A DNA stretch of 64,000 nt from Hathewaya massiliensis (GTDB lineage: Bacteria; Bacillota; Clostridia; Clostridiales; Clostridiaceae): NCBI RefSeq assembly GCF_902143515.1, contig NZ_CABFVD010000005.1:186001-250000 (forward strand), given 5' to 3'. The first letter of the stretch is position 1. Each line of letters opens with the position of its first letter. Below the pieces are notes generated by a model. The model did not search any database, had not been told where the DNA came from, and saw only the letters and a list, made by a program, of their open reading frames with translations. A program made the position numbers and the translations under genes. Below, in pieces: positions 35,298 to 44,581 of the stretch.

Positions 35298-36758
35298 TTG
35301 AAATTAAATAGTATACTAGGTAATATAGAATTTAAATTATTGCAAGGCACTGTAGATATGGAAATTAATAAAATTTGTTATGATCATAGAAAAATAGAAA
35401 AAGATGATCTATTTATAGCCATAGTAGGAACAAATGTAGATGGACATAAATTTGTAGAAGAAGCTATAAAAAATGGAGCTAGGGCAGTTATTATAACTGA
35501 AGATATAAATATTAAGTGCGAAGAAACTACTGTTATTAAGGTGCAAGATGGAAGAAAGACACTTGCTATAATATCTTCAAATTATTATGGAAACCCTAGC
35601 TCTAAGCTTAAGTTAATAGGAATAACAGGGACAAATGGTAAAACTACTTCAACTTTCATGGTAAAATCTATATTGGAAAGTGAAGGTTATAAAGTTGGAT
35701 TAATTGGAACTATTGCAAATTATATAGGTAGAAAAAAAATAAATTCAAGTCATACAACACCAGAGTCATTAGAATTACATAAGCTTTTTAAGGAAATGGT
35801 AGATGAAGGTATGGAGTATTGTGTAATGGAAGTATCTTCTCATTCCTTGAGTCTAAATAGAGTATACGGTGTTAATTTTGAATATGGAATCTTTACAAAC
35901 TTAACAAGAGATCATTTGGATTTTCATAAGACTTTCGAAAATTATTTTGAAGCAAAATTTAAGCTTTTTGAAATGAGTAAAAAAGTTGTGGTTAATATAG
36001 ATGATGAGTATGGAGAAAAAATAGTAGAATTACTAAGAGAAGATGAAACTAAGAAAATAATAACTTATGCTATAGATAAGGAATCTGATTATAGAGCTTA
36101 TGATGAGAAGATTTTCTCAAGAGGAGTAGAGTTTAAAGTTTCCCATGAAGGTTCAACTGAAAATTTATACTGTGCTCTTCCCGGAAGGTACAATATATAT
36201 AATTCTTTAGGTTCCATAATAGTAAGCTTAGAAGAAGGAATTAAGCTAGAGGATATAAAAAGTTCTTTAGAAAATGTAATGGTTCCAGGAAGATGTGAAA
36301 TAGTTACTAAAAATAAAAATTTAGACTTTGATATTATAGTAGACTATGCTCATACTCCAGATGGACTCCAAAATATATTGAGTACTGCAAGAGAATTTAC
36401 TAGAGGAAAGTTAATAAGTGTTTTTGGCTGTGGCGGGGATAGAGATAGGACTAAGAGACCAATCATGGGCAAGATTGGATGTCACTTAAGTGATATTGCA
36501 GTAATAACTTCTGATAATCCAAGAACTGAAGAACCTATGAGTATAATAGAAGATATTTTAAAGGGTTTAGATAGTGAAAATTATATAGTTGTAGAAAATA
36601 GAAGAGAAGCTATTAAGAAAGCTATTTTAGAAGCAAAATCTGGGGATGTTATAGTTATTGCAGGTAAAGGCCACGAGGATTATCAAATCTTAAAAGAAGG
36701 CAAAATACATTTTGACGAAAGAGAAGTAGTGGATGAAATACTAAAGGAGGTGTTCTAG
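35298..36758 (+). CDS. murE: UDP-MurNAc-L-Ala-D-Glu:meso-2,6-diaminopimelate ligase MurE
   Basis: MurE adds the third residue of the peptidoglycan stem peptide in the cytoplasm. The 486-residue Mur ligase has the ATP site [11 protein letters not shown] near residue 110, carbamylated-Lys region and HSLSLNRV. The substrate-selecting motif is DNPR (SDNPRTEEP), the signature for meso-diaminopimelate rather than L-lysine. That agrees with the presence of dapF at 54110. It starts with TTG 35298 after AAGGAGATGG. murF begins at the very next base. Confidence 0.95.
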   Translation: MKLNSILGNIEFKLLQGTVDMEINKICYDHRKIEKDDLFIAIVGTNVDGHKFVEEAIKNGARAVIITEDINIKCEETTVIKVQDGRKTLAIISSNYYGNPSSKLKLIGITGTNGKTTSTFMVKSILESEGYKVGLIGTIANYIGRKKINSSHTTPESLELHKLFKEMVDEGMEYCVMEVSSHSLSLNRVYGVNFEYGIFTNLTRDHLDFHKTFENYFEAKFKLFEMSKKVVVNIDDEYGEKIVELLREDETKKIITYAIDKESDYRAYDEKIFSRGVEFKVSHEGSTENLYCALPGRYNIYNSLGSIIVSLEEGIKLEDIKSSLENVMVPGRCEIVTKNKNLDFDIIVDYAHTPDGLQNILSTAREFTRGKLISVFGCGGDRDRTKRPIMGKIGCHLSDIAVITSDNPRTEEPMSIIEDILKGLDSENYIVVENRREAIKKAILEAKSGDVIVIAGKGHEDYQILKEGKIHFDEREVVDEILKEVF

Positions 36759-38147
36759 GTGGAAACATTGACTCTTAAGGAGATACTTGAAGCAACAAAA
36801 GGTGAGCTTATTAAATCACCTAACATAGAAAAGTTTTCAAACTTAAGCACTGATACAAGAACCATTAAAGAAAAGAGTATTTTTGTAGCATTAAAAGGTG
36901 AAAGATTTAATGGAAATATGTATATAAAGGAAGCTGAGTTAAAAGGAGCATCCTTATGTATTGTAGATGAAGTCGTATTAAATGAAGATGAACTTAAGTC
37001 TTTTAATGCAGGAATAATTAAAGTAAAAGATACGAAGCATGGATTAATGGACATGGCAGCATATTATTTAAAGAAATTAAATGTAAAGGTTATAGGTATT
37101 ACTGGTTCTACAGGAAAGACCTCCACTAAGGATCTAACTGCTGCAGCCTTAAGTGGAAAGTATAAGGTTTTTAAAACAGAAGGAAATTTTAATAATGAAA
37201 TTGGATTACCTTTAACAATTCTTTCTATGGATAGTACCTATGAAGTGGCGGTACTAGAAATGGGAATGAGTAATTTTGGGGAAATTCATAATTTAGCTTC
37301 TGTAGCTAAACCTCATATTGGTATTATTACTAACATTGGGGTATCACATTTGGAAAACCTTAAAACAAGAGAAAATATACTTAAGGCTAAGATGGAAATA
37401 ACAGATTTCTTTAATAAAGATAATATTCTTATTTTGAACCATGATAATGATATTTTAAGTACAGTAGATGATAAAAATGATTATAAATTAATAAGAATAG
37501 GTATTAATTCTTCAAAACATGGATTAAATTACAAAGCTCACCATATAATTATTAAGGAAGATGGTATAAAATTTTCCATTAGTGAGAATAATCAGGATGT
37601 AGAGGAAGTATTTGAAATAAATGCATTAGGAATGCATAGTGTCTTAAATTCACAATTAGCTATTGCTACAGCAAGAGTCTTAGGGCTTAACTTTGATGAA
37701 ATCAGAAATGGATTTAAAAACATTAAAAATACTTCTATGAGATTGCAGATTATTAATAATGAGGACATAAAAATTATTAATGATTCATATAATGCAAGCC
37801 CTGATTCTATGAAGGCCGCTATAGAGTATTTAAGAACTTTAAATGGAAAGAGAAAAGTTGCAATTTTAGGAACTATGAAAGAACTTGGAGAAGATTCTTA
37901 TGAGTTACATAGGGATGTAGCTAAGTTTGCAAAAGAAAAAGGGATACATGATATACTATGCATAGGAGAATTTTCTAAAGCCTATATAGAAGGATTTGGA
38001 GATGGTGCTCTGGAATTTTCTAATAAAGAAGAACTAGGAAAGTACTATAACAATCTTAGGGAAAAAGGGGATATAGTACTAGTAAAAGCATCTAGGTCTA
38101 TGCAGTTTGAGGATATAGTAAACTACATTGATAAGTTACATAGCTAA
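36759..38147 (+). CDS. murF: UDP-MurNAc-tripeptide:D-Ala-D-Ala ligase MurF
   Basis: MurF completes UDP-MurNAc-pentapeptide by adding D-Ala-D-Ala. The 462-residue protein shows the N-terminal DTRTIKEKSIFVALKGERFNG-type domain, the ATP site ITGSTGKTSTKD near residue 112, NEIGLPLT and DSYNASPDSMKAAI near residue 345, all MurF hallmarks. GTG start at 36759, seven nt after AAAGGAGGTG located inside the end of murE; the two frames abut without a gap, suggesting coupled translation. Confidence 0.96.
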   Translation: METLTLKEILEATKGELIKSPNIEKFSNLSTDTRTIKEKSIFVALKGERFNGNMYIKEAELKGASLCIVDEVVLNEDELKSFNAGIIKVKDTKHGLMDMAAYYLKKLNVKVIGITGSTGKTSTKDLTAAALSGKYKVFKTEGNFNNEIGLPLTILSMDSTYEVAVLEMGMSNFGEIHNLASVAKPHIGIITNIGVSHLENLKTRENILKAKMEITDFFNKDNILILNHDNDILSTVDDKNDYKLIRIGINSSKHGLNYKAHHIIIKEDGIKFSISENNQDVEEVFEINALGMHSVLNSQLAIATARVLGLNFDEIRNGFKNIKNTSMRLQIINNEDIKIINDSYNASPDSMKAAIEYLRTLNGKRKVAILGTMKELGEDSYELHRDVAKFAKEKGIHDILCIGEFSKAYIEGFGDGALEFSNKEELGKYYNNLREKGDIVLVKASRSMQFEDIVNYIDKLHS

Positions 38148-38161
38148 AGTGAGGGATTAGA

Positions 38162-39115
38162 ATGAGTAAGATTATTTATTATGTTATATTAGCTTTTTTT
38201 ATATCTTTAATTCAGGGACCAATATTAATACCTCTTTTGAGAAGACTAAAGTTTGGTCAAAATATTAGGGACGAAGGTCCTAAAAGTCATCAGAAAAAGT
38301 CAGGGACTCCTACCATGGGTGGAATAATATTTATATTAGCTACAGCTATTACTCTTTTGATTTTTGAAAGAAGTTATAATTATGAAGCTATAGTATGCCT
38401 ACTAGCATTTATTGCTTTTGGTTTTATAGGATTTTTAGATGATATGCTAAAGATTATTCATAAGCATAATGAAGGATTAAAGCCTTATCAAAAGATGGGA
38501 CTAATTATATTAGTTGCAGGGCTCTTAGGAGTTTATGGAGCAAAATATATAGGTACAGATATTTATATGCCTTTTATAAATAAGACCTATGAACTTGGAG
38601 GACTATATATTCCTTTTATGGTGGTTTTCTTTGCAGCTACTACCAATGCGGTTAATTTAACAGATGGCTTAGATGGTCTTGCAACCTCTGTAAGTTTGCT
38701 TATAATAACTTTCTTTGGTCTAGTATCCTTTGCTTTTAATCACTATGCTCTAACTAGTTTTTGTGCTATTGTAGCAGGATCACTTTTAGGATTTTTAAGA
38801 AATAATTCTTATCCTGCTAAGATATTTATGGGTGATACAGGATCACTTGCTTTAGGTGGAGTTATTGCCGCAGTTGCTATGATGCTTAAACTACCAATAT
38901 TAGTAGTAATAGTCGCTGGAATTCCAGTTGCAGAAACTCTATCAGTAATTATCCAAGTTACATCATATAAGCTAACTAAAAAAAGAGTGTTTAAAATGGC
39001 ACCATTGCATCATCACTTCGAACTAAGTGGATGGCATGAAACAAAAGTAGTTGTTATATTTTCAATTATAACTGTTATATTGTGTCTAATTGGATTTTTA
39101 TCTCTTTCCTTATAA
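38162..39115 (+). CDS. mraY: Phospho-MurNAc-pentapeptide transferase MraY
   Basis: MraY transfers phospho-MurNAc-pentapeptide to undecaprenyl phosphate, making lipid I at the inner face of the membrane. The 317-residue, ten-helix protein contains [14 protein letters not shown], the catalytic Asp segment [19 protein letters not shown], and [11 protein letters not shown] followed by the APLHHHFE loop near the C-terminus. murD would be expected next in many genomes, but ftsW follows directly. Confidence 0.97.
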   Translation: MSKIIYYVILAFFISLIQGPILIPLLRRLKFGQNIRDEGPKSHQKKSGTPTMGGIIFILATAITLLIFERSYNYEAIVCLLAFIAFGFIGFLDDMLKIIHKHNEGLKPYQKMGLIILVAGLLGVYGAKYIGTDIYMPFINKTYELGGLYIPFMVVFFAATTNAVNLTDGLDGLATSVSLLIITFFGLVSFAFNHYALTSFCAIVAGSLLGFLRNNSYPAKIFMGDTGSLALGGVIAAVAMMLKLPILVVIVAGIPVAETLSVIIQVTSYKLTKKRVFKMAPLHHHFELSGWHETKVVVIFSIITVILCLIGFLSLSL

Positions 39116-39134
39116 ATATTGAGGAGGTAATTAT

Positions 39135-40253
39135 ATGAAAAAACCCAAATCAAAAATGGGTCAAGTTGATTTTATTATGTTTATAACTATAATGCTTCTT
39201 GTATCTATTGGAGTAATAATGGTATATAGTGCAAGTTCTTATTCCTCTTTCTTTTCTAAAACATACAATTATGATTCTATGTTTTTTTTAAAGAAGCAGT
39301 TAATGTGGAGTATTCTTGGAACTTTTGCTATGATATTTACAATTAAAACAGACTATCATAAGTTAAAAAAATTAACACCACTTATACTTATTGTAACAAC
39401 AATTTTACTTATTGTTGTGTTATTTTCAACTCCAGTAAAAGGAGCTAGAAGATGGATAAACTTAGGATTTGCAAGTATTCAGCCTTCTGAAATTGCAAAG
39501 TATGCCGTAGTAGTTGCCCTTGCTAAACTAATAGAAGAAAGAGGAGAAAAGATTAAAAGTTTTTGGGGTGGAATAGTATTTTTCCTTTGTTTTTCTGGCT
39601 TTTTTGCTGGTATGGTACTACTTGAAAAGAATTTAAGTATAGCATCTGTAATAATGATTGTTACAGTAATTATATTATTTTCATCAGGAGCTAAGATGTC
39701 TCACCTTGTATTTATAGGATCTTTTTTAGTTGCAGGTGGTGTTGCAGCTACTATATTAGAACCATACAGAATGAAAAGATTAATGAGTTTTAGAAATCCT
39801 TGGGCAGATCCTATGGACACAGGATATCAACTTATACAATCTTTACTTGCACTAGGTTCTGGTGGAGTCTTTGGAGTAGGATTAGGTAAATCAAGGCAAA
39901 AGTGTTTCTATATTCCCGAACCTCACAATGATTTTATATTTGCTGTTATTGGTGAGGAACTTGGATTAATAGGCTGCGTTTTCATTATTTCGCTTTACTT
40001 GATTCTTATATGGAGAGGAATAAGAGCCTCTTTGAAAGCTAAAGATGTTTATGGTTCCGTTTTAGCCATAGGAATAACTTCTGTTGTAGCAGTTCAAGCA
40101 ATAATTAACATTGCTGTTGTTTCAGGATCTATGCCTGTTACAGGGGTTCCTCTTCCTTTTATAAGTTATGGAGGCTCTTCACTTGTGTTTAACATGATTT
40201 CCATGGGGATACTTTTAAATATAACAAGGCAGATAGAAGAAAAAGGTAAATAG
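39135..40253 (+). CDS. SEDS glycosyltransferase FtsW/SpoVE
   Basis: SEDS proteins polymerise lipid II together with a class B PBP, such as the one encoded at 32983. The 372-residue protein has ten transmembrane helices, SASSYSS in the first loop, KGARRWINLGFASIQPSEIAK-type sequence (first part visible near residue 103), the EPHNDFIFAVIGEELG loop with the essential Asp, and GVPLPFISYGGSSL near the C-terminus. FtsW and SpoVE cannot be separated by eye, and I give no symbol. A terminator follows. Confidence 0.94.
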   Translation: MKKPKSKMGQVDFIMFITIMLLVSIGVIMVYSASSYSSFFSKTYNYDSMFFLKKQLMWSILGTFAMIFTIKTDYHKLKKLTPLILIVTTILLIVVLFSTPVKGARRWINLGFASIQPSEIAKYAVVVALAKLIEERGEKIKSFWGGIVFFLCFSGFFAGMVLLEKNLSIASVIMIVTVIILFSSGAKMSHLVFIGSFLVAGGVAATILEPYRMKRLMSFRNPWADPMDTGYQLIQSLLALGSGGVFGVGLGKSRQKCFYIPEPHNDFIFAVIGEELGLIGCVFIISLYLILIWRGIRASLKAKDVYGSVLAIGITSVVAVQAIINIAVVSGSMPVTGVPLPFISYGGSSLVFNMISMGILLNITRQIEEKGK

Positions 40254-40260
40254 ACAATAT

Positions 40261-40293
40261 AAGACGTGTTTCTACACGTCTTTACTTATTTTT
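40261..40293 (+). terminator. Rho-independent terminator after ftsW/spoVE
   Basis: AAGACGTG (40261-40268) and CACGTCTT (40275-40282) enclose TTTCTA and are followed by a T-rich tract including TTTTTT (40289-40294). It starts 8 nt after the stop codon. Confidence 0.88.
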
Positions 40294-40432
40294 TACAAGA
40301 TTACTGAAAAAAATGTAACAATTAATTTAAAATTTAATATGATTAATTAGTGAAATAAGCTAAGTTAAGTGGTATTATATATATATGAACTTTAGTATTA
40401 ATAATAAATATAAGGTTTTATGGTGATTGATA

Positions 40433-41245
40433 ATGAAAGCACAGAAACTTAATAGAAAAATTACACAAAGAAAAAAAAATAAAGTTGAAAAAATAATAAA
40501 AAATAAGGATGAAGTTTTAAGAAAAAGAAGAAAGAGAAAAAGACGAAAGAATCTAATATTAGTATTTTTCTTCTTGATTAGTATACTTGCTACTATGTGT
40601 TTAAAACTACCTCAATTTTTAATAAAAAATGTACAAATAAATGATACCAAAAATGTGGATGTGAATTTTGTTGAAACTGTAGGCAATAAAGCTAAAGGGC
40701 AAAACCTATTTCTCCTAAATACTAGAGCATTAGAAGAAGAAATAAAGCAAAATAAGTATGTTAAAAATGTAAATATAAAAAGAAAATTCCCAAATAAAAT
40801 AACTATAAATATAGAAGAAAATGATTCAAAACTTTACATGAAAGTAGATAAGGAATATTGGATTTTAGATAGCAATGGTAATCTTCTAGATAAGAAAAAG
40901 GAGATTAAAAATATGGAACTTATTGAAATCTTAGGGTTTTCACAAAAAGATATTAAGCAAAGTTCCATAAATTTTCAAGAACATAGACAAAAGCAATTAT
41001 TAAAAGACATACTAAGGTTATCAGAAAAAAACACCTCGGAATTTAAATTTACAGGTATAGATATCTCCAATATAACTTCAATCAGTGTTAGGATTAATAA
41101 TATTAATGTAAAAATTGGTACAGATTATAAATTGAAAGATAAGTTAAATAAGGCTTTAAATATTATGAGATTACATAAGATTAAAAATAATAAAGGATAT
41201 ATAGATATTAGACATGATGGGAATCCAGTAGTTAATGTGAAATGA
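40433..41245 (+). CDS. ftsQ: Cell division protein FtsQ/DivIB
   Basis: DivIB bridges FtsL/DivIC and the septal wall synthase. The ~270-residue bitopic protein has a very basic cytoplasmic segment (RKRRKRKRRKN, about residues 30-41), one transmembrane helix (residues ~42-62) and a POTRA domain (IKNVQINDTKNVDVNFV ... YVKNVNIKRKFPNKITINIEE). ATG 40433 is preferred to TTG 40427, which overlaps the weak ribosome binding site TGGTGAT. It begins a new transcription unit after the 40261 terminator. Confidence 0.88.
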   Translation: MKAQKLNRKITQRKKNKVEKIIKNKDEVLRKRRKRKRRKNLILVFFFLISILATMCLKLPQFLIKNVQINDTKNVDVNFVETVGNKAKGQNLFLLNTRALEEEIKQNKYVKNVNIKRKFPNKITINIEENDSKLYMKVDKEYWILDSNGNLLDKKKEIKNMELIEILGFSQKDIKQSSINFQEHRQKQLLKDILRLSEKNTSEFKFTGIDISNITSISVRINNINVKIGTDYKLKDKLNKALNIMRLHKIKNNKGYIDIRHDGNPVVNVK

Positions 41246-41257
41246 TGGAGGGAATAT

Positions 41258-41980
41258 ATGAAGAAAATTTGGTCAAAAGTAGCCATTGCATTTGTATTTG
41301 CTATTTTAGGATTTTTAATAACTTATCAGTTAAGAATTAGCTATGACGAGAGTAAAAATCTTGATATAAATAACCAAAATGCTGAAATTTTAAAGGAAAA
41401 TGAGAGTTTAGAAAAACAAAAAAAAGATTATGAAAAGAATTTAAAGGAACTTCAAAAAAAGGTTGATGAATATGAGAAAGTTGCATCAGGAAGAAATGAA
41501 TATAGTAAAATCATGTTAGAACAGTTGGAAGATTTAAAGAAAATGAATGGGCTTGTTGATTTACAAGGAGAGGGTATAATAGTCTATATAACCCCTAAGT
41601 CTAATTTATTTTCAAGTGGTAATTCAAGTCAGCCAATTACTGACTTAGATCTTTTAAGAATTGTAAATGAACTTTATGCTGTTGATGCAGAAGTTATATC
41701 CATAAATGATATTAGGTTAAATATAAGAAGCGGAATTAGGACGGCTTCTAACGCAATTAAGATAAATAATGATAGAATATCTTTTAACAAGCAAGTTGTT
41801 ATAAAAGCTATTGGTAATAAGAAGTTATTAGAGTCTGCACTAAGCTTTCCAGGGAATATACCAGAGGTGTTAGAAAGAAACTGTGATGTTAAATGGGAAC
41901 TAAAAGATAGTATAACTATAGAAAAAGATAGTAGTCAAAATATGGAATTCAAATATGCTAAACCTATGCAGAAGGAGTAG
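41258..41980 (+). CDS. DUF881 family membrane-anchored protein (first copy)
   Basis: The 240-residue protein has one N-terminal transmembrane helix (VAIAFVFAILGFLITYQL), a coiled coil (residues ~35-75) and an extracytoplasmic DUF881 domain, recognised from GEGIIVYITPK, LLRIVNELYAVDAEVISIND and SALSFPGNIPEVLERN patterns. The function is not known. DUF881 proteins occur next to division genes in Firmicutes and Actinobacteria, often flanking the small basic protein gene as here. A role in the division or wall machinery is inference from context. Confidence 0.85.
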   Translation: MKKIWSKVAIAFVFAILGFLITYQLRISYDESKNLDINNQNAEILKENESLEKQKKDYEKNLKELQKKVDEYEKVASGRNEYSKIMLEQLEDLKKMNGLVDLQGEGIIVYITPKSNLFSSGNSSQPITDLDLLRIVNELYAVDAEVISINDIRLNIRSGIRTASNAIKINNDRISFNKQVVIKAIGNKKLLESALSFPGNIPEVLERNCDVKWELKDSITIEKDSSQNMEFKYAKPMQKE

Positions 41981-41986
41981 AGAAGA

Positions 41987-42328
41987 ATGATTGCATTTGT
42001 CGGATTATTACTTGGAATTTTAATTGGACTTATTTGGAAGGTTAATATACCCATAAAGTTTGCACCTTATATCTCAGTTGCTATTTTCGCATGTATAGAT
42101 TCGGTGTTTGGTGGACTGAGAGCAAGAATTTCTAATAATTTTAGAAGTGACATATTTATATCTGGTTTTTTTGGAAATGCAATTATAGCTGTACTTTTAG
42201 TTTATTTAGGAGATAAGTTAGGACTTCCTATATATCTTGCAGCGGTAATATTATTCGGAGGTAGAATTTTAAATAACTTTGCTATAATAAGAAGAATTTT
42301 ACTTGATAAATCAAAGCGCGATCATTAG
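41987..42328 (+). CDS. sbp: Small basic membrane protein Sbp (DUF1290)
   Basis: The 113-residue protein has three or four transmembrane helices (FVGLLLGILIGLIW, FAPYISVAIFACIDSVFGG, FGNAIIAVLLVYLGD) and the family motif SVFGGLRA followed by F-x-S-D-x-F-I-S-G-F. It ends in a basic tail. It corresponds to the Bacillus subtilis sbp gene found upstream of ftsA; its function is unknown. It sits between two DUF881 genes. Confidence 0.9.
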   Translation: MIAFVGLLLGILIGLIWKVNIPIKFAPYISVAIFACIDSVFGGLRARISNNFRSDIFISGFFGNAIIAVLLVYLGDKLGLPIYLAAVILFGGRILNNFAIIRRILLDKSKRDH

Positions 42329-42345
42329 GTTAAAGAGGTGCTCTT

Positions 42346-43065
42346 ATGAAAAAAAGTGAAGCTACAGTCTTTGTTTTTATTGCTTCAGTTATTATAGGAA
42401 TATTAATTTCTATGAATATCAACTTTGGAGAAAAGAATAAAGTTTTCTTAAATATAGATCAGTATAATGAAGCTTACAATAAACGAAATAAACTCTATAA
42501 AGATATATCTAATTTAAGACAGGATTTAAATAATTACAATAAGAAATTAAATAAATATGACAGAGAAAAAAATAATAACACGGTAATTAGAGAAGAAATT
42601 GCTAAGGAAATGAAAAAAAATAAAGAATACATAGGGATGACTTCTATGGTAGGAGAAGGAATTAAAGTAACTTTAAATGATGCTTCTCAAGCTGATTTTG
42701 GCGAATATTATTCTGCTATGAATTTAGTCCATGATGTAGACATATGGTTTCTTATAAATGATCTTAGGGTTGCAGGGGCAGAGGCTATAGCCATTAATGG
42801 ACAAAGGATAGTAGGAAATACATATAGCTATTGTTCAGGAACTTTTATAGAGATAAAAGGGAATAAGATTGTTGCACCTTTTTATATAGATGTAATTGGC
42901 AACAAAAACACTATAAAAGAGTATTTACTTACAGAAAGTTTTCATATTAAAAGTTTAACTGATATTAGAAAAATACAGTTAAATATTGAGGAATGGGATA
43001 AGGTTGAAGTTCCAGCTTATGAAGGAAAGTTAAAATTTAAATATGCTGATGAAAGAAGTAATTAA
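42346..43065 (+). CDS. DUF881 family membrane-anchored protein (second copy)
   Basis: This 239-residue paralogue of the gene at 41258 has the same layout: N-terminal helix (ATVFVFIASVIIGILISMNI), coiled coil and an extracytoplasmic domain with GEGIKVTLNDASQ, LINDLRVAGAEAIAING and IGNKNTIKEYL. The pair DUF881-sbp-DUF881 looks like a duplicated set around sbp. No catalytic residues are evident. ftsA and ftsZ, which might be expected next, do not follow. Confidence 0.85.
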   Translation: MKKSEATVFVFIASVIIGILISMNINFGEKNKVFLNIDQYNEAYNKRNKLYKDISNLRQDLNNYNKKLNKYDREKNNNTVIREEIAKEMKKNKEYIGMTSMVGEGIKVTLNDASQADFGEYYSAMNLVHDVDIWFLINDLRVAGAEAIAINGQRIVGNTYSYCSGTFIEIKGNKIVAPFYIDVIGNKNTIKEYLLTESFHIKSLTDIRKIQLNIEEWDKVEVPAYEGKLKFKYADERSN

Positions 43066-43161
43066 ATAGCAATTTTTATTTAAATAAATAAAGGAATTTT
43101 AAAATAAATGAAGAATATTTTATTAAAGGCTTTTTAAAAATATTTTTTAGGAGGCACAAAA

Positions 43162-43818
43162 TTGGATGTTAAGGAAAACTTACTTAAAATAAGATCAGAA
43201 ATTCCTAAAGATGCAACTTTGATTTGTGTATCTAAAACTAAGCCCATAGAGACTATAATAGAAGCATACAACTTAGGTGAGAGAAATTTTGGAGAAAATA
43301 AAGTTCAAGAACTAATAGAAAAATATGATGCTTTACCTAAGGATATAAATTGGCATCTAATTGGTCATCTTCAAAAAAATAAGGTGAAATATATAATTGA
43401 CAAAATATCCTTACTGCATTCTTTAGAGAGTACTGCTCTTTTAAAAGAGATAGAAAAACAATGTGAAAAGAATAGATGTAATCTAGATGCATTGATACAA
43501 ATTAACATTGGAAGAGAAGAAAGTAAATTTGGTATTCTAGAAGAGGACTTAGATGAATTAATAGAAGCTTGTGAAAAAACAAAATTCGTTAAAATTAAAG
43601 GTTTAATGGTTATAATACCCAAAGGTAATGAGGAAAGTTGTAAATTTTATTTTAAAAAAACAAAAGAAATATTTGAGAACTTAAAAACTAAGTCCTATAA
43701 GAATATTTCTATGAAGTGGTTATCTATGGGTATGAGTAATGACTATATTTGGGCTTTGGAAGAGGGTTCAAATATGATAAGAGTGGGGCAAGGAATTTTT
43801 GGAGAAAGACACTATTAA
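43162..43818 (+). CDS. Pyridoxal-phosphate homeostasis protein YggS/YlmE (PLPBP)
   Basis: This cytoplasmic fold-type III PLP-binding protein balances vitamin B6 and amino-acid pools; no enzyme activity is established for the family. The 218 residues contain the PLP-Lys in ICVSKTKPIETIIEAYNLG, FGENKVQEL, WHLIGHLQKNKVKYI, and SMGMSNDYIWALEEGSNMIRVGQGIFG at the C-terminus, all diagnostic. TTG start 43162 with AGGAGG upstream. It heads the conserved ylmE-sepF-yggT-ylmH-divIVA series. Confidence 0.95.
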   Translation: MDVKENLLKIRSEIPKDATLICVSKTKPIETIIEAYNLGERNFGENKVQELIEKYDALPKDINWHLIGHLQKNKVKYIIDKISLLHSLESTALLKEIEKQCEKNRCNLDALIQINIGREESKFGILEEDLDELIEACEKTKFVKIKGLMVIIPKGNEESCKFYFKKTKEIFENLKTKSYKNISMKWLSMGMSNDYIWALEEGSNMIRVGQGIFGERHY

Positions 43819-43842
43819 AAATTTAAATAGGAGGAATATTTT

Positions 43843-44301
43843 ATGGCAGGAAAAGTATTTAACAAATTAATGGATTTCTTATCTTTTGATGAAGAAATAG
43901 ATGATATGGATGAAAACTATGATGTTGAAAATGAGGAAATAGAAGAGGTGGAAACTCCTACGTACAACTCACCATCTAATAATAGGGGCTCAAAGGTAGT
44001 TACATTACCAACTGCTTCTGTTGCTAAAATTGTTATAGTTAAGCCTTTTGACTTTGAAGAGGCAGCTACAATTTGTGATCACTTAAAAAGTAGAAAAATT
44101 GTGGTTATAAACACAACAGCTTTAGAGAACAAAATTGGCCAAAGACTTTTAGATTTTATTGGAGGAGCTAGTTACATAGTAGGAGGCCAAATTCAAGAAG
44201 TTGAAAAAGGGGTATATCTTTTAATACCTTCTAATGTAGAGGTTAATAGTTCATTAAAGTATGAATTACAAAATAAGGGTGTCTTTGGTTTTATGAAATA
44301 A
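43843..44301 (+). CDS. sepF: Cell division protein SepF
   Basis: SepF anchors and bundles FtsZ at the membrane. The 152-residue protein has an N-terminal amphipathic membrane-targeting helix (KVFNKLMDFLSF), an acidic linker, and the C-terminal domain with VKPFDFEEAATICDHLKS and RLLDFIGGASYIVGG. AGGAGGAAT precedes the ATG. Its partner gene ftsZ is not in this window. Confidence 0.95.
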   Translation: MAGKVFNKLMDFLSFDEEIDDMDENYDVENEEIEEVETPTYNSPSNNRGSKVVTLPTASVAKIVIVKPFDFEEAATICDHLKSRKIVVINTTALENKIGQRLLDFIGGASYIVGGQIQEVEKGVYLLIPSNVEVNSSLKYELQNKGVFGFMK

Positions 44302-44318
44302 TGAAAGAGGCAAAGTAA

Positions 44319-44573
44319 ATGAGAAGTTTAATTGGTTTTATAAGTAATGTTTTATATATAGTGGAAATATGTGTTCTTATAGATGTAGTATTATCTTGGA
44401 TTCCTATAAATGAAAATGCTTTTACAGATTTAATTCATAAAATAAGCGCACCATTTTTAGAACCAGGAAGGAAAATTCAAGATAGACTTATACCTAATAC
44501 ACCTATAGATCTTTCACCAATATTAGCTCTTGTTATTATAAGAATAATTAGATCAATTTTATTTATTTATTAG
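44319..44573 (+). CDS. YggT family membrane protein
   Basis: The 84-residue protein has two hydrophobic helices (ISNVLYIVEICVLIDVVLSW and LSPILALVIIRIIRSILF) flanking the motif PFLEPGRKIQDRLIP, diagnostic of YggT (YlmG). Members are linked to osmotic tolerance and nucleoid or thylakoid organisation in other organisms, without a settled biochemical role. The location between sepF and ylmH is conserved in Firmicutes. Confidence 0.92.
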   Translation: MRSLIGFISNVLYIVEICVLIDVVLSWIPINENAFTDLIHKISAPFLEPGRKIQDRLIPNTPIDLSPILALVIIRIIRSILFIY

Positions 44574-44581
44574 GTACATTT

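Noticed and set aside
43066-43161. AT-rich gap between the second DUF881 gene and yggS
   Set aside because: A weak AATATT...AATATT symmetry is visible, but no stable stem, T-run or promoter could be defended.
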